From positions 1-62,628 of the forward strand of contig NZ_JAEMRD010000006.1 of NCBI RefSeq assembly GCF_016463485.1: 62,628 nt of DNA, in the 5' to 3' direction. The notes beneath the pieces were generated by a model. It did not search any database and was not told the DNA's origin. It was given only the letters and a program-made list of their open reading frames with translations. The position numbers and the translations under genes are program-made. Origin of the DNA: Brevundimonas sp. Lineage in GTDB: Bacteria > Pseudomonadota > Alphaproteobacteria > Caulobacterales > Caulobacteraceae. Below, piece after piece: positions 33,664 to 44,290 of the stretch (the stretch's first letter is position 1; each line of letters opens with the position of its first letter).

Positions 33664-34242
33664 TCAGGCCGCGACCGGGAAGACCTTCTCGACGTCGAGG
33701 CGCCCTGCGGGCAACGCCCGCAACAGTTCCGCCTCGGGCTTCTGAAGATAGAGCCAGGCCGCACCGTCCTCGGGACGCAACACGACGATCTGCCGGTCAT
33801 GATAGGGGGCGATATCCGGTCCCGGCTCGGTGGTGAGCATGGCGAAGGCTCCGTCCTTCACGATACCCGCAACCCAGAACAGCGGCGCGCCCGCCAGGCG
33901 GAACCGCCACTTCGTTTTCTTCTTCTGCCCGGGTTCCGCGTCGGTGAACTCGAAGAAGCCGTCCGCCGGGATCAGGCACCGGGCGCTGTTGGCGAAAGAC
34001 CGATCGTCCGATCGGAAGTTGAAGACCGGTCGCCCTTGTGGTGAACGCCAGGCCCAGGGCGTGAGCGTCAGCTCAGCGCCGCTAGGCCCCAGGCTAATGA
34101 CCGGCGACCGATCGCCGATCCGGATCGAAGCCATCGGTCCGAAGTTCGGCATGCCGCCCGGGAACACGAGCCGGTCCCCGTTCCGGTTGAAGGTCTCGAT
34201 CACGTCGTCGAAGGGCAGGATCAGCTGATATTCATTGCACAT
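33664..34242 (-). CDS. SOS response-associated peptidase (SRAP/YedK-HMCES)
   Basis: This 192-residue SRAP protein starts MCNEYQ, leaving Cys2 as N-terminal nucleophile after Met removal; Asn3 is part of the family motif. ADGFFEF supplies the conserved Glu and APYHDRQIVVL the His. SRAP proteins crosslink to abasic sites in ssDNA and shield them. It is divergent from the imuA cassette and its SOS box, consistent with a DNA-damage role, and could also protect transferred ssDNA. Confidence 0.9.
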   Translation of the reverse strand: MCNEYQLILPFDDVIETFNRNGDRLVFPGGMPNFGPMASIRIGDRSPVISLGPSGAELTLTPWAWRSPQGRPVFNFRSDDRSFANSARCLIPADGFFEFTDAEPGQKKKTKWRFRLAGAPLFWVAGIVKDGAFAMLTTEPGPDIAPYHDRQIVVLRPEDGAAWLYLQKPEAELLRALPAGRLDVEKVFPVAA

Positions 34243-34416
34243 GGCTGGCTTCCTCTTCGAGCCGTCCGAACGCGTCTGCTGCGACTGTCGTCAGTCTCCA
34301 CGGCCGCGCCGACGTCATTGCCTGAACGTCACAACGCGAAACGGCCCCAAGGGCTCACCCTATTCGAGAGGGGATAAGACGCCATCGCCGTTGACTCTGC
34401 CCCGAAATGAGAACCA

Positions 34417-34431
34417 GAACATAACAGGAAC
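34417..34431. promoter_or_regulatory. LexA (SOS) box
   Basis: The sequence GAACATAACAGGAAC is an exact GAAC-N7-GAAC, the reverse complement of the alphaproteobacterial LexA box GTTC-N7-GTTC. It ends 28 bases before the imuA start codon. A third GAAC at 34411-34414 precedes it. LexA control of the imuA-imuB-dnaE2 cassette is standard in this class. Confidence 0.85.
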
Positions 34432-34459
34432 ATTACAGACCTCGGAAAGGAGGCCGTCC

Positions 34460-35218
34460 ATGCAGTCCCGGCCTGTCGCCGAGCTTGCGGCCTTGCGCGC
34501 ACGAATAGAAGGTCTCGAGGCGGCTGGACGACCGCGCGCAGGGGTCCTGCCCTTCGGCGTCTCATCCCTCGACGCGGCTTTGCCGCAAGGCGGGCTGGCG
34601 CTCGGCGCGCTGCATGAGGTCGCCGGCGGCGGCGAGGGGGCGGTCGATGGGGCCGCCGCTGCGCTCTTCGCCGCGGGCATCGCGGCGCGGCTGCCCGGAC
34701 AGGTCCTCTGGTGCGTCACGCGACCTGACCTTTTTGCGCCCGCGCTGAAGCAGGTCGGTCTCGATCCGGACCGGATCCTCTACCTCGAGGCGGGGGACGA
34801 GAAGAGCCTCCTCGCCTGTTTCGAGGAGGGGCTACGCCATGGGGGCCTGGGCGCCGTGGTGGCCGAGGTCGCCCGGCTGTCGATGACCGCCTCCCGGCGG
34901 CTGCAACTCGCCGCCGAGGGGTCCGGGGTCACCGCCATCGCCGTTCGCCGATGGCGCAGGGCGGCGGAGGCTGCCGATTTTGGCCAGCCCACCGCAGCGG
35001 TCACGCGCTGGCGAGTAACGCCGCAACCGTCCTCTCCCCTTCCCGCCCCCGGCGTCGGCCGGCCCCGGTGGTTCGTCGAACTGATCCGCTGTCGCGCCGG
35101 CGACTGCGCCGATTTCTCCCTGGAAGCCTGTGATGAAGAGGGTCGTCTCGCTGTACCTGCCGAACTGGCCAATCGATCGGTTGCGCCGGCGGCTGGGCGA
35201 CGCCGCGCCGCCGCCTGA
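34460..35218 (+). CDS. imuA: ImuA-like SOS mutagenesis protein
   Basis: This 252-residue RecA-like protein has the ImuA pattern LPFGVSSLDAALPQGGLALGALHEV, followed by WCVTRPDLFAPALKQVGLDPDRILYLEAGDE. ATG 34460 follows AAGGAGG; the upstream frame is spurious. ImuA works with ImuB and DnaE2 in translesion synthesis. Its 3' end overlaps imuB by 86 bases, as usual. It looks intact although its two partners are truncated. Confidence 0.9.
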   Translation: MQSRPVAELAALRARIEGLEAAGRPRAGVLPFGVSSLDAALPQGGLALGALHEVAGGGEGAVDGAAAALFAAGIAARLPGQVLWCVTRPDLFAPALKQVGLDPDRILYLEAGDEKSLLACFEEGLRHGGLGAVVAEVARLSMTASRRLQLAAEGSGVTAIAVRRWRRAAEAADFGQPTAAVTRWRVTPQPSSPLPAPGVGRPRWFVELIRCRAGDCADFSLEACDEEGRLAVPAELANRSVAPAAGRRRAAA

Positions 35219-35837
35219 GGCCCCGATCGTTCTGGTCGGACGTGACCGCCGCCGTCGCGTCGTCACGGCCAGCAATCCCGCCGCCCGTGCGCTGGGACTG
35301 AGATCAGGGATGGCGGCGAGCCAGGCCCATGCCCTGGTCCCGGGCCTCGAGCCCTTCGATGCCGATCGGCTCGGCGACGAGGCCGCGCTGAATCAGATGG
35401 CCCTGTGGGCGCTTCGCCACTACGCGCCGGTCTGCGCCGCTAACGCCCCGGACGGCCTGGCGATCGATGCGACAGGCGCGGTGCACCTGAAGGGCGGCGA
35501 AACCGGGCTCGTCGCCGATATGGAGACCCGGCTCGCGGCCGTCGGCGTCGCCGCGCGCGCCGTCGTGGCTCCGACCTATGGCGCGGCTCACGCCATCGCC
35601 CGATACAGATCGACCTGCCCGATCGTCGGCGAAGGCGAGATCGGGCAAACGATCGGCCCCTTGCCGATCATCGCCCTGCGCCTTCCGCCCGATCTGGTCG
35701 AGACCTTGGGCCGGATGCTCCCGCCTGTGCCACCTGCTCTCGCTGGGCAAGCGTCGCGGCGGCAAGGCCAACTGTCTGCTCGGCTGGGAGGACCTCAGCG
35801 ACTATGCCGAAGGTCTGGTGGCCGTGCTTTCGGCTGA
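35133..35837 (+). pseudogene. imuB: imuB, 3' truncated by deletion
   Basis: The first 195 or so residues are a normal ImuB Y-family polymerase-like N-terminus ([52 protein letters not shown]) up to [14 protein letters not shown]. After about 35718 the homology stops and the remaining 40 codons are dnaE2 DNA read in another frame. ImuB is normally about 500 residues; the missing part includes the helix-hairpin-helix and little-finger regions and the beta-clamp-binding tail needed to assemble the mutasome. The product is probably not functional. Confidence 0.85.
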
Positions 35838-38709
35838 CCGGGCCAATGCGGAAACGCGACGTCGGCTTGAACGACTGCGAACCCTGTTCGGCGCGAACGC
35901 CTATGTCGCCCTGAGCCTGCGGCGGCGCCCACGCGATCAGATGCGGCTCCACGAACTCTCGCATATGGCCATCGAGACCGGCGTCTCGACGGTCGTCACC
36001 AACGACGTCCTCTTTCATCATCCAGACCGGCGCATCCTGCAGGACGTCGTCACCTGCATCCGTGAGGGCTGCACGATCGACGGCGTGGGCTTCAAGCGTG
36101 AGCGGTCGGCTGACCGACATCTGAAGCGCGCCGCCGAGATGCACCGTCTCTTTCGCGGCTATCCGGACGCGCTCGCGCGCACCCTCGAGATCGCGGACCG
36201 ATGCCGGTTCTCTTTGAACGAACTGGCCTACCAGTATCCCGAGGAGGCCTGCCTCCCCGGGATGACGCCCCAGCAGGCGCTGGAGCATTTGACCTGGGAG
36301 GGTGCTCAAGACCGCTACCCGGAGGGCCTGCCCGACAAGGTCAGGAAGGCGCTTGGGCACGAGTTGCGGCTGATCTCCGAGCTCGCCTACGCCCCCTACT
36401 TCCTGACCGTCCATTCCATCGTCCGGTTCGCCAGAAGCCGGAATATCCTCTGCCAGGGCCGCGGCTCGGCGGCCAACTCGGCCGTCTGCTACGTGCTGGG
36501 GATCACCTCGATCGACCCGGAGCGAAACGACCTGCTGTTCGAGCGTTTCGTCAGCCAGGAGCGCAAGGAGCCGCCGGACATCGATGTCGATTTCGAGCAC
36601 GAGCGGCGCGAGATCGTCATGCAGTGGATCTTCGAGACCTATGGCCGCAATCACGCGGCCCTGTGCTCGACCGTGATCCGCTATCGCTCGCGTGGCGCGC
36701 TGCGCGATGTAGGCAAGGCGCTCGGCCTGTCAGAGGATCTGATCAAATCCCTGTCCTCCCAAGTCTGGAGCTATTCCAGCGAGGGCGTCGAGGACAAGCA
36801 TGTCGAAGAGCTCAACCTGAACCTTGAGGACCGCCGTCTGCGGCTTGCCCTTGATCTTTCGCGACAGCTGATCGGTTTCCCCCGTCACCTGTCCCAGCAT
36901 CCGGGCGGTTTTGTGCTGACCCATGATCGCCTCGACGACCTCGTGCCGATCGAACCGGCGGCCATGAAAGACCGCCAGGTCATCGAATGGGACAAGGACG
37001 ATATCGACGCCCTGAAATTCATGAAGGTCGATGTGTTGGCGCTCGGCATGCTCAGTTGCATGAAGCGGGGCTTCGACCTGCTGGCCGAGCACAAGGGGGT
37101 CGCGCTCGATCTGGCGACCATTCCGGCCGAGGACCCCAAGACCTATGCGATGATCCGCAAGGCGGATACGCTGGGGGTCTTCCAGATCGAGAGCCGCGCC
37201 CAGATGGCGATGCTCCCCCGGATCAAACCTCGCACCTTCTATGATCTGGTGATCGAGGTGGCGATCGTCCGCCCCGGTCCGATCCAGGGCGACATGGTCC
37301 ATCCCTATCTCCGACGCCGCGAGGGTCGCGAGGCTGTGGTCTATCCCAAGCCCGAGCTGGAGAAGGTGCTCGGAAAAACCCTCGGGGTGCCGTTGTTCCA
37401 GGAACAGGCCATGCGGGTCGCCATCGAATGCGCAGGTTTCACGGCCTCGGAAGCAGACCAACTCCGCCGCGCCATGGCGACCTTCAAGTTCACCGGCGGG
37501 GTCAGCCACTTCCGGGACAAGCTGATCAACGGCATGGTCGAGCGCGGCTACGCCGGCGAGTTCGCCGAGAAGACCTTCAGCCAACTGGAGGGCTTCGGTT
37601 CGTACGGCTTCCCCGAGAGCCATGCGGCTTCGTTCGCCCTGATCGCCTATGCCTCGTCTTGGCTGAAATGCCACCACCCTGACGTCTTCTGCGCCGCCCT
37701 GCTGAACGCTCAGCCGATGGGCTTCTATGCTCCCGCCCAAATCGTCGGGGACGCCCAGAAGCACGGGGTCGAGGTCCGGCCCGTTTGCGTCAACGCCAGC
37801 CGTTGGGACTGCACCTTGGAGCCTGCGGGCGACGGATACGCGGTCCGGCTGGGCTTCCGGATGGTTCGAAGCCTCGCCAATGCGGACGCGGCGCGCATCG
37901 TCGCCGCCCGCGAGGATCAGCCTTTCGCCTCGGCCGACGACCTTTGGCGTCGGGCTGGAGCCGCGGTCTCCAGCCTTGTTCGTCTGGCCGAGGCCGACGC
38001 TTTCCGGCCTTCGCTCGGGCTCGAGCGGCGCGAGGCCCTGTGGGCGATCAAGGCGCTCCGGGCCGAACCGCTGCCCCTTTTCGCCGCCGCAGATGCGAGG
38101 GCCCGGACAACCGAGCCGGAATTGCCCGAGCCGGCGCCGGACCTGAGACCCATGACGCCGGGCCGCGATGTCGTCGAGGACTACAGCCATCTCGGCCTGA
38201 CGCTACGCGACCACCCCGTGACCTTCCTTCGCGAGGAACTGCAGCAACGTCATGTCATGACCTGCGCCGACGCGACGGGCATGCGCGACGGCCGGACCAC
38301 GCGTGTCGCGGGCCTGGTGCTCGTGCGTCAGAAACCCGGCAGCGCCAAGGGTGTGATGTTCATCACCATCGAGGACGAGACCGGCGTCGCCAATCTGGTC
38401 GTCTGGCCCCGCCTTTACGAACAGCAGCGCCGGATCGTCCTCGGTGCCAGCCTCCTGATCGTGGACGGCAAGGTACAGCGCGAGGGCGAGGTGGTCCACA
38501 TCGTGGCCACCCGACTTCACAACGGCTCGGACCTGCTCGCCTCCGTCGGCGACCGGGGCAGCCCTTTTCCTCTGCCGCATGGGCGGGGCGATGAGGTCTA
38601 CCGAGGCAGCACGCCTGATCCGCGAGACGCGCGGCCAAAACCCCGGGACATCTATATCCCCGAGCTGCACATCGACTCGATCAGGCCGAAGACGCGGGAT
38701 TTCCGATGA
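35578..38709 (+). pseudogene. dnaE2: dnaE2, 5' truncated by the same deletion
   Basis: From about 35722 the frame matches the error-prone polymerase DnaE2, starting inside the PHP domain ([20 protein letters not shown]). Upstream, the 48 codons from ATG 35578 are imuB DNA in another frame. About 90-100 N-terminal residues, including early PHP metal ligands, are lost. The polymerase core remains: [12 protein letters not shown] and [13 protein letters not shown] carry the catalytic aspartates, and the OB-fold region ([16 protein letters not shown]) is present. The ORF is otherwise uninterrupted for about 995 codons, so a chimeric start or internal start could still give protein. Confidence 0.85.
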
Positions 38710-38827
38710 CGGCCCGGCTGCAGTCGGGACTCACCAAGCGATCTTCATTTGCGGGTGGCAGATTGTGATGCGACCGCTTCTGTCCAACCGGGTAGGCTAT
38801 GAGAGACCACCCCGGTCGGAATCAGCG

Positions 38828-40054
38828 ATGTCTGTCATCCCCAACCCTGCTTCGAGCGCAATCTATCTGGACGGTCACGCAACGACGCCGCTGGCGCCCG
38901 AGGCGGAGGCCGCCATGTCAGAATGGTGGCACATCAAGGCAGCCAACGCACATTCCCCTCACGGCGGCGGCCATCGGGCGGCGACCGCTGTCGAGACGGC
39001 GCGCGAGCAAGTAGCCGGCTTGGTCGGCGCCTCCGCCAATGAGATCATCTTCACGTCCGGAGCCACCGAAGCCAACGCGATCGCTCTTCTGGGCACGGCA
39101 AAGGCGGCCCGGCGGCGCGGCGACCCGCGACGTAAGATTCTCGTCTCCACGATCGAGCATAAGAGCGTTCTAGAATCCGCTGCCGAGCTCGCGCACGAGG
39201 GGTTCGACGTTCAACACGTCCCCGTGGATTCCAACAGCGTCGTTGACCTCGCGGCCTTGGCTTCCCTGACCGACGACACGACACTGCTCGTCTCAATCAT
39301 GGCGGCGAACAACGAAGTCGGCGTACTGCAGCCACTTGCAGCCATCGCGGCCATTGCTCGAAAGTCTGGGGCCGTGGCCCATACTGACGCCTCGCAATTG
39401 GCGGGAAAGCTCGCGACCGACCTCGCCGATTTTGATCTGGCCAGCCTCTCGTCACATAAGATGTACGGTCCCGCGGGCGTTGGCGCCCTATTCGTCTCCT
39501 CAGCCTGTCCGATACGTCCGTTGCCTCTGTTCGCCGGTGGTTCTCAAGAGCAAGGCATTCGGCCCGGAACCTTGCCCGTTCCCCTGATCGTCGGCTTCGG
39601 CGCAGCAGCCGATCTGGCCCGCGACAGACTGATCCTTGACGCGAAGGCCAGCAAGGGTCTCGCCGACCGCCTGGTGGTAGCGCTTCGTAATTTTCAGGTC
39701 GACTTCAAAATTAACGGCGAAGGTGCGGATCGCTTGCCGGGCAGCTTGAACATCCAGATCTACGGATGCTCCGGATCATCGATCGTCAGTAGACTTCAGG
39801 GCTGCGTCTACTTAGCTGAGGGCTCCGCATGCACAAGTGGTCAAATAATCCCATCACACGTTTTGAAAGCCACAGGCCTCTCAAACTCTCAGGCTTCGGA
39901 ATGCATCCGGATTTATTGCGGTCGATATAATACTGAAGCCGAAATTGACCGCGCAGCCACGATGATCGCCGCCGCCGCTCGCGAAGAAATTGCTTCGCGC
40001 TGGACCGATCCTCCAGTAGGATCGCGTCATGAGAAATACGCGGCTCGAATCTGA
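38828..40054 (+). CDS. sspA: SspA/DndA-type cysteine desulfurase
   Basis: This 408-residue PLP enzyme opens IYLDGHATTPLAPE and has the PLP lysine in SSHKMYGPAGVGAL and the active-site cysteine in EGSACTSGQ. It mobilises sulfur from cysteine for DNA phosphorothioation. ATG 38828 is the start consistent with family length. It begins a tightly overlapped set with sspB, sspC and sspD and lacks the Fe-S scaffold neighbours of IscS, which supports the defence assignment. Confidence 0.88.
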   Translation: MSVIPNPASSAIYLDGHATTPLAPEAEAAMSEWWHIKAANAHSPHGGGHRAATAVETAREQVAGLVGASANEIIFTSGATEANAIALLGTAKAARRRGDPRRKILVSTIEHKSVLESAAELAHEGFDVQHVPVDSNSVVDLAALASLTDDTTLLVSIMAANNEVGVLQPLAAIAAIARKSGAVAHTDASQLAGKLATDLADFDLASLSSHKMYGPAGVGALFVSSACPIRPLPLFAGGSQEQGIRPGTLPVPLIVGFGAAADLARDRLILDAKASKGLADRLVVALRNFQVDFKINGEGADRLPGSLNIQIYGCSGSSIVSRLQGCVYLAEGSACTSGQIIPSHVLKATGLSNSQASECIRIYCGRYNTEAEIDRAATMIAAAAREEIASRWTDPPVGSRHEKYAARI

Positions 40055-40958
40055 GTCTCGCCTGCAGTTCGCCGGTCATGAGACATTTCCTCTGCGCCTT
40101 CTATGGCTGAAGAAGACCTATGACGCCGTACGCGCTGACGCCGAAGGCGCCGACGGCGCGCCGCGAAGAACATTTCAGGAACATGACGCTATTGCCCGCT
40201 TCGGCATCGGCAAGAATATGGTCATGTCCATGCGCCATTGGGCGCTTGCGAGCGGTATGATTGTACCGACCGGGTCAAACTTCACGCCGACGGCGATCGC
40301 CCACAGACTCCTGTCTGATGATGGTCTCGACCCATTTCTGGAATCGTCCGCCACGCTTTGGCTGATCCACGCGATTCTCGCGGGTACGCCCACGCCTTGC
40401 ACAACGTTTTACTACGCGTTCAACATCCTGAACCAAGCGGAGTTCGACCGCGATGGGCTCAATGAGGCGATGCTCGACCTTGCCCGCAATAACGGCGCGC
40501 GGGCGACCCCCGAGACCATCAAGCGTGATGTCGAGGTGTTCCTCCGCAGCTATGTCAGCCGCACTGGTGACGGCGGCGAGGACGCTGCCGAGCCCTTGCT
40601 GGCCGAGCTCGGGCTAATTCGTGAAGCGCGCCTGTCGGGCCGTTATGAGTTCGTACGCGGCCCGCAGCCGAGTCTCCCGGATGGCATTTTCGCTCTCCAT
40701 CTGTCGCGCTTCTGGACGGCGAAAAAGTCACCGCCAACTTTGACCGTGGAAGCGATTGCCTACGAGCCGGGCAGCCCCGGGCGGGTCTTCAAGATGGACG
40801 AGGACAGCGTCGTGACCCGCCTGACCCGCCTTTCTGACGTTACCCGAGGGGCATTCCAGTGGACGGACACCGCTGGCCTGCGCCAGGTCAACTTCCTTCG
40901 AGCTGTCGACGACATGCCCCTGATCGCAGCATCGTTTGGCGCGGGAGACGGCGAATGA
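40029..40958 (+). CDS. sspB: SspB-like DUF4007 protein
   Basis: This 309-residue protein has the DUF4007 opening LQFAGHETFPLRLLWLKKTY and FGIGKNMVMSMRHWALASGM. In the Ssp system SspB is the DNA-nicking component required for single-strand phosphorothioation. The start overlaps sspA by 26 bases and the stop overlaps sspC (ATGA). Assignment rests on the domain plus operon order. Confidence 0.85.
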   Translation: MRNTRLESESRLQFAGHETFPLRLLWLKKTYDAVRADAEGADGAPRRTFQEHDAIARFGIGKNMVMSMRHWALASGMIVPTGSNFTPTAIAHRLLSDDGLDPFLESSATLWLIHAILAGTPTPCTTFYYAFNILNQAEFDRDGLNEAMLDLARNNGARATPETIKRDVEVFLRSYVSRTGDGGEDAAEPLLAELGLIREARLSGRYEFVRGPQPSLPDGIFALHLSRFWTAKKSPPTLTVEAIAYEPGSPGRVFKMDEDSVVTRLTRLSDVTRGAFQWTDTAGLRQVNFLRAVDDMPLIAASFGAGDGE

Positions 40959-43900
40959 CGGCGCTGGCGAAACAGGTATCGGTTGAGCGGCGCTTCGCCC
41001 TATCTGCCCGCCTCGATTCCGATCTGAACGGCACACCGCCCCTGAGCGGCTATGTAATGCAGGAAAGCGTCCGCAAGGCGCTTCAGACGATGACCCTCGC
41101 CCTGACCGAAACGGACAGGCGCGCCTTCACCTGGACCGGGCCGTACGGCGGCGGAAAATCCTGCGCCGCACTCCTCGTAGCCAATCTCGTGGCCGGATCG
41201 AAGGCGCAAAAAGCGCTCGCCGAAGAGATCGTCGGCGTCGATACTGCAGCGGAGTTCAAACAAGCCTTTCCCACCGGGCGGGCCCCGTGGAAAGCCATCG
41301 CGCTGACTGGCCGACGCGCGCCTCTTCTGAACGATCTGGTCGACAGCGCCCGCGCCGCGCTCGGCTGGTCGGACGAACAAGCTGCGCGCGCTCTGGCCGA
41401 TGATCGCGCCCTGATCAAGATGCTCGAAGCCGAAGCGGTCGAGCGGAGCGGCCTGCTCATCGTTCTCGACGAACTCGGGAAAAGCTTCGAACATGCCGCC
41501 GCGACGGGCGGCGACATCCACCTGCTTCAGGACTTGGCGGAACGCGCAGGTCGAAGCCAAGGCCGGATCGTCATAATCGGCATACTGCACCAGTCCTTCG
41601 ATCAATACGCCGATCGTGTGAACCGGAGCGCTCGGAAAGAATGGGCGAAGGTCCAGGGCCGCTATCAGAACATTCCGTTCGTTGCTCATACCGATGAAGT
41701 CGCTGCCCTGATCGCCCACGCGATCGACGCCAAATCGGCACCGGCTGACGCGCACACCTTGGCCAACGCCGTCGCCCACGCAGTCGCTGCGCGCCGGCCC
41801 GTCGATACGGCATCCCTGTCCGAAACCCTCGCAAGGGCTTGGCCGCTCCATCCGATCACAACCCTGATCCTCGGACCGGTCTCTCGCCAACGCTTCGCCC
41901 AAAACGAACGAAGTGTGTTCGGATTCCTATCGTCGGCTGAGCCTTTCGGATTCAAGTCCCACCTGGAGAACACCCAAGACGACGACGCCGACGTCTGGTT
42001 TGGGCCAGACCGTCTCTGGGACTATCTGGTTGCTAATCTGGGCTCGGCCCTTTCCGTGGGGCCGGACGGCAGTCGGATGAGCCTCGCCCTCGAAGCGGTG
42101 GAACGCGCCTCCCTCAGGGGTGCGCTTCATGCCCGCCTCGTGAAATCCGCCGCCTTGATCGAGTTCTTCCGCAACGGCTCGGGACTGGCGGTTAGCGACG
42201 ACTTCCTTGCGCTGAGCGTTCCCGAGTTCAGCCCCAACGACGTCGAGGCTGCCCTTCGGGATCTGACCGAACGGGCCATTCTTATCCGCCAGCCCCGATT
42301 GGGGGGTTACGCGCTGTTCGCCGGGAGCGATTTCGATCTTGAGGAAGCGCTCGGTCTCCAGACCGAGGTGCTAAACGCGGCGAGCTTAGTTGAACTCCCT
42401 GCACGCGTCGCCGTCGGCCCTTACGCCGCGAAGCGCCACTATTTCGAAACCGGCGCGCTTCGCACCTTCGACGTTGTGGTCCAGTTCGGCGAAGACACTG
42501 GAGAAAAGGCGTCGGATTGGGCGCAATCCGCAGCTCAACGCCTCGCCAAGCGCCCGCGCAAGTCCGCAGGACTCCTTGTCATCCTCGTTCCCGACGGCGA
42601 GAAGTTCGAGATCAAGCCCGAAAAGGCTGCACTTGAGTTGAGCAGGGCGCTGGAGGCAGAGGGGGTCGTCGCTGCGGTCGCGGCGGCGAAGTCTGTGATC
42701 ATGTTGCGAGACGTCGCCACGGAGCTTTTCGCTCTGGACAGGATCGAACAGAACCATCCGGCGCTGGAAGGCGATAGGATCGCGCGCCGCGAAGTCGCCG
42801 CCCGCAGAGCCCAGCTGATCGACGCCGTCCGTACGGAGCTTCTCGCGACCTTCGGAAAGGCCCAGTGGTGGAGTCTCGGCATGAAGACCCCGGAGCTCGA
42901 TGGCTCCCCACTCAGCGTCATCGCTTCGGCGGTCGCCGGGGAGGCCTATTGCGACGCGCCGATCATACACAGCGAACTTCTGTGCCGGGACAAGCCATCC
43001 ACCAGCGCTATGGCGGGGCTGCGCGCTTTGGCGCACGCGATGGTCAACCACGCCCCGGACAAAGACTTAGGCATGACCGGTTTTCCCGCCGAGATGGGGC
43101 TTTATCTGACGATTCTTCGGCCGCTGGGTTTGCATCGCCCCGACAACGCGGGCGTCTGGCGCTTCCAGGATCCCGCCGAGAGCCGGGAGGGCAAGTCTCT
43201 CGAAAACGCTTGGCGACAGTTGGCGAAGACCGAGCGCTACACGCTCGAGGATATTTACAAGACCTGGGGCGCCCGCCCCTATGGCATTAAGCGCGGGGTC
43301 ATGCCGGTTATCGCCTTGGCTTTCATCCTCGCAAACCGGAGCAACCTCGCCGTCTATCTTGACGACCTGTACCAGGCGTCGATCGACGAGATCTTCGTCG
43401 ACAAGATGATGCAGTCGCCGACGTCGATCGGACTACGGATGATCACCCGCGCCAAGAAGGACGAAGCGCTCATCCACCATCTGGCCCTGCTTCTGAGTCG
43501 AGAGAACGCTCCTGTCGATGCCGACGCCCTGCCCGTCGCCTCGGCTCTGTTCCAGCGCTTCCGGGCCCTGCCGCAATGGGCGCAGCGAACCGCGACCCTG
43601 TCGCCCCGCGCCCGCAAGGTCCGCGATATCGTCCTGAAGGCCAACGACCCGGAAGCGCTTCTGTTTACCGACCTAGCGGATGCGCTGTCGGAGGTAACGG
43701 ACCCTGCCGTTACGATCTCCCACGCCCTTGCGGAAGCGGAGGCCGCTTATCCGGCGATGCTCGCTGACCTCACCCGCGACCTTGCGAACCATCTCAGCGT
43801 CGATCCCGCAACGTTCGCAGGCCTCGGCCCTCGCGCCCTTACTGCTGCGGGGGTGACGGCGGACCTCCGGCTAGACGCTTTTGCGACGCGGGCAGGCGCA

Positions 43901-44290
43901 TTTGACGGCGGGACTGGCGATATTGAAGGCTTGGCCAGCCTGCTCGTCCATCGCCCTGCGCGCAGCTGGTCGGACCGGGAACATGAACAGGCGTTGTTCG
44001 AAATGGCGCGGCTTGCAGTCCGCTTCAAGGAAGCGGAGGCATTCGCTGGCCTGAAAGGCCGAGCGCCTACGAGCCGAGCGATTTCTGTGATGGTCGGCGT
44101 CAACCCCGAGGACAAGCCATTGGTGCAGTCCTTCGCCGTCACCGACGCCGAACTTGATCAGGCCGACCAACTCGCCAAGGAATTTATCGAGCGGATCCTG
44201 TCGCACGCCGGGCCCTCCACGATCGGCATGGCGGCCCTCGCCCGCGCCGTTGAACGGCTTTCACTGTCCGAACCCGAGGAGACCGCATGA
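40955..44290 (+). CDS. sspC: SspC-like large ATPase
   Basis: This 1111-residue P-loop ATPase has Walker A GPYGGGKSCAAL (about residues 61-72) and Walker B GLLIVLDELGKSFEHA, followed by GILHQSFDQYADR. The remaining 850 residues are largely helical without a recognised domain. SspC supplies ATPase activity to the modification complex. It overlaps sspB and sspD by four bases each. Confidence 0.85.
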   Translation: MTALAKQVSVERRFALSARLDSDLNGTPPLSGYVMQESVRKALQTMTLALTETDRRAFTWTGPYGGGKSCAALLVANLVAGSKAQKALAEEIVGVDTAAEFKQAFPTGRAPWKAIALTGRRAPLLNDLVDSARAALGWSDEQAARALADDRALIKMLEAEAVERSGLLIVLDELGKSFEHAAATGGDIHLLQDLAERAGRSQGRIVIIGILHQSFDQYADRVNRSARKEWAKVQGRYQNIPFVAHTDEVAALIAHAIDAKSAPADAHTLANAVAHAVAARRPVDTASLSETLARAWPLHPITTLILGPVSRQRFAQNERSVFGFLSSAEPFGFKSHLENTQDDDADVWFGPDRLWDYLVANLGSALSVGPDGSRMSLALEAVERASLRGALHARLVKSAALIEFFRNGSGLAVSDDFLALSVPEFSPNDVEAALRDLTERAILIRQPRLGGYALFAGSDFDLEEALGLQTEVLNAASLVELPARVAVGPYAAKRHYFETGALRTFDVVVQFGEDTGEKASDWAQSAAQRLAKRPRKSAGLLVILVPDGEKFEIKPEKAALELSRALEAEGVVAAVAAAKSVIMLRDVATELFALDRIEQNHPALEGDRIARREVAARRAQLIDAVRTELLATFGKAQWWSLGMKTPELDGSPLSVIASAVAGEAYCDAPIIHSELLCRDKPSTSAMAGLRALAHAMVNHAPDKDLGMTGFPAEMGLYLTILRPLGLHRPDNAGVWRFQDPAESREGKSLENAWRQLAKTERYTLEDIYKTWGARPYGIKRGVMPVIALAFILANRSNLAVYLDDLYQASIDEIFVDKMMQSPTSIGLRMITRAKKDEALIHHLALLLSRENAPVDADALPVASALFQRFRALPQWAQRTATLSPRARKVRDIVLKANDPEALLFTDLADALSEVTDPAVTISHALAEAEAAYPAMLADLTRDLANHLSVDPATFAGLGPRALTAAGVTADLRLDAFATRAGAFDGGTGDIEGLASLLVHRPARSWSDREHEQALFEMARLAVRFKEAEAFAGLKGRAPTSRAISVMVGVNPEDKPLVQSFAVTDAELDQADQLAKEFIERILSHAGPSTIGMAALARAVERLSLSEPEETA

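Noticed and set aside
32986..34044. A 352-codon plus-strand open frame
   Set aside because: It runs antisense across DUF736 and SRAP, both confidently identified.
36730..38190. A 486-codon minus-strand open frame
   Set aside because: It is antisense to the conserved polymerase core of dnaE2.
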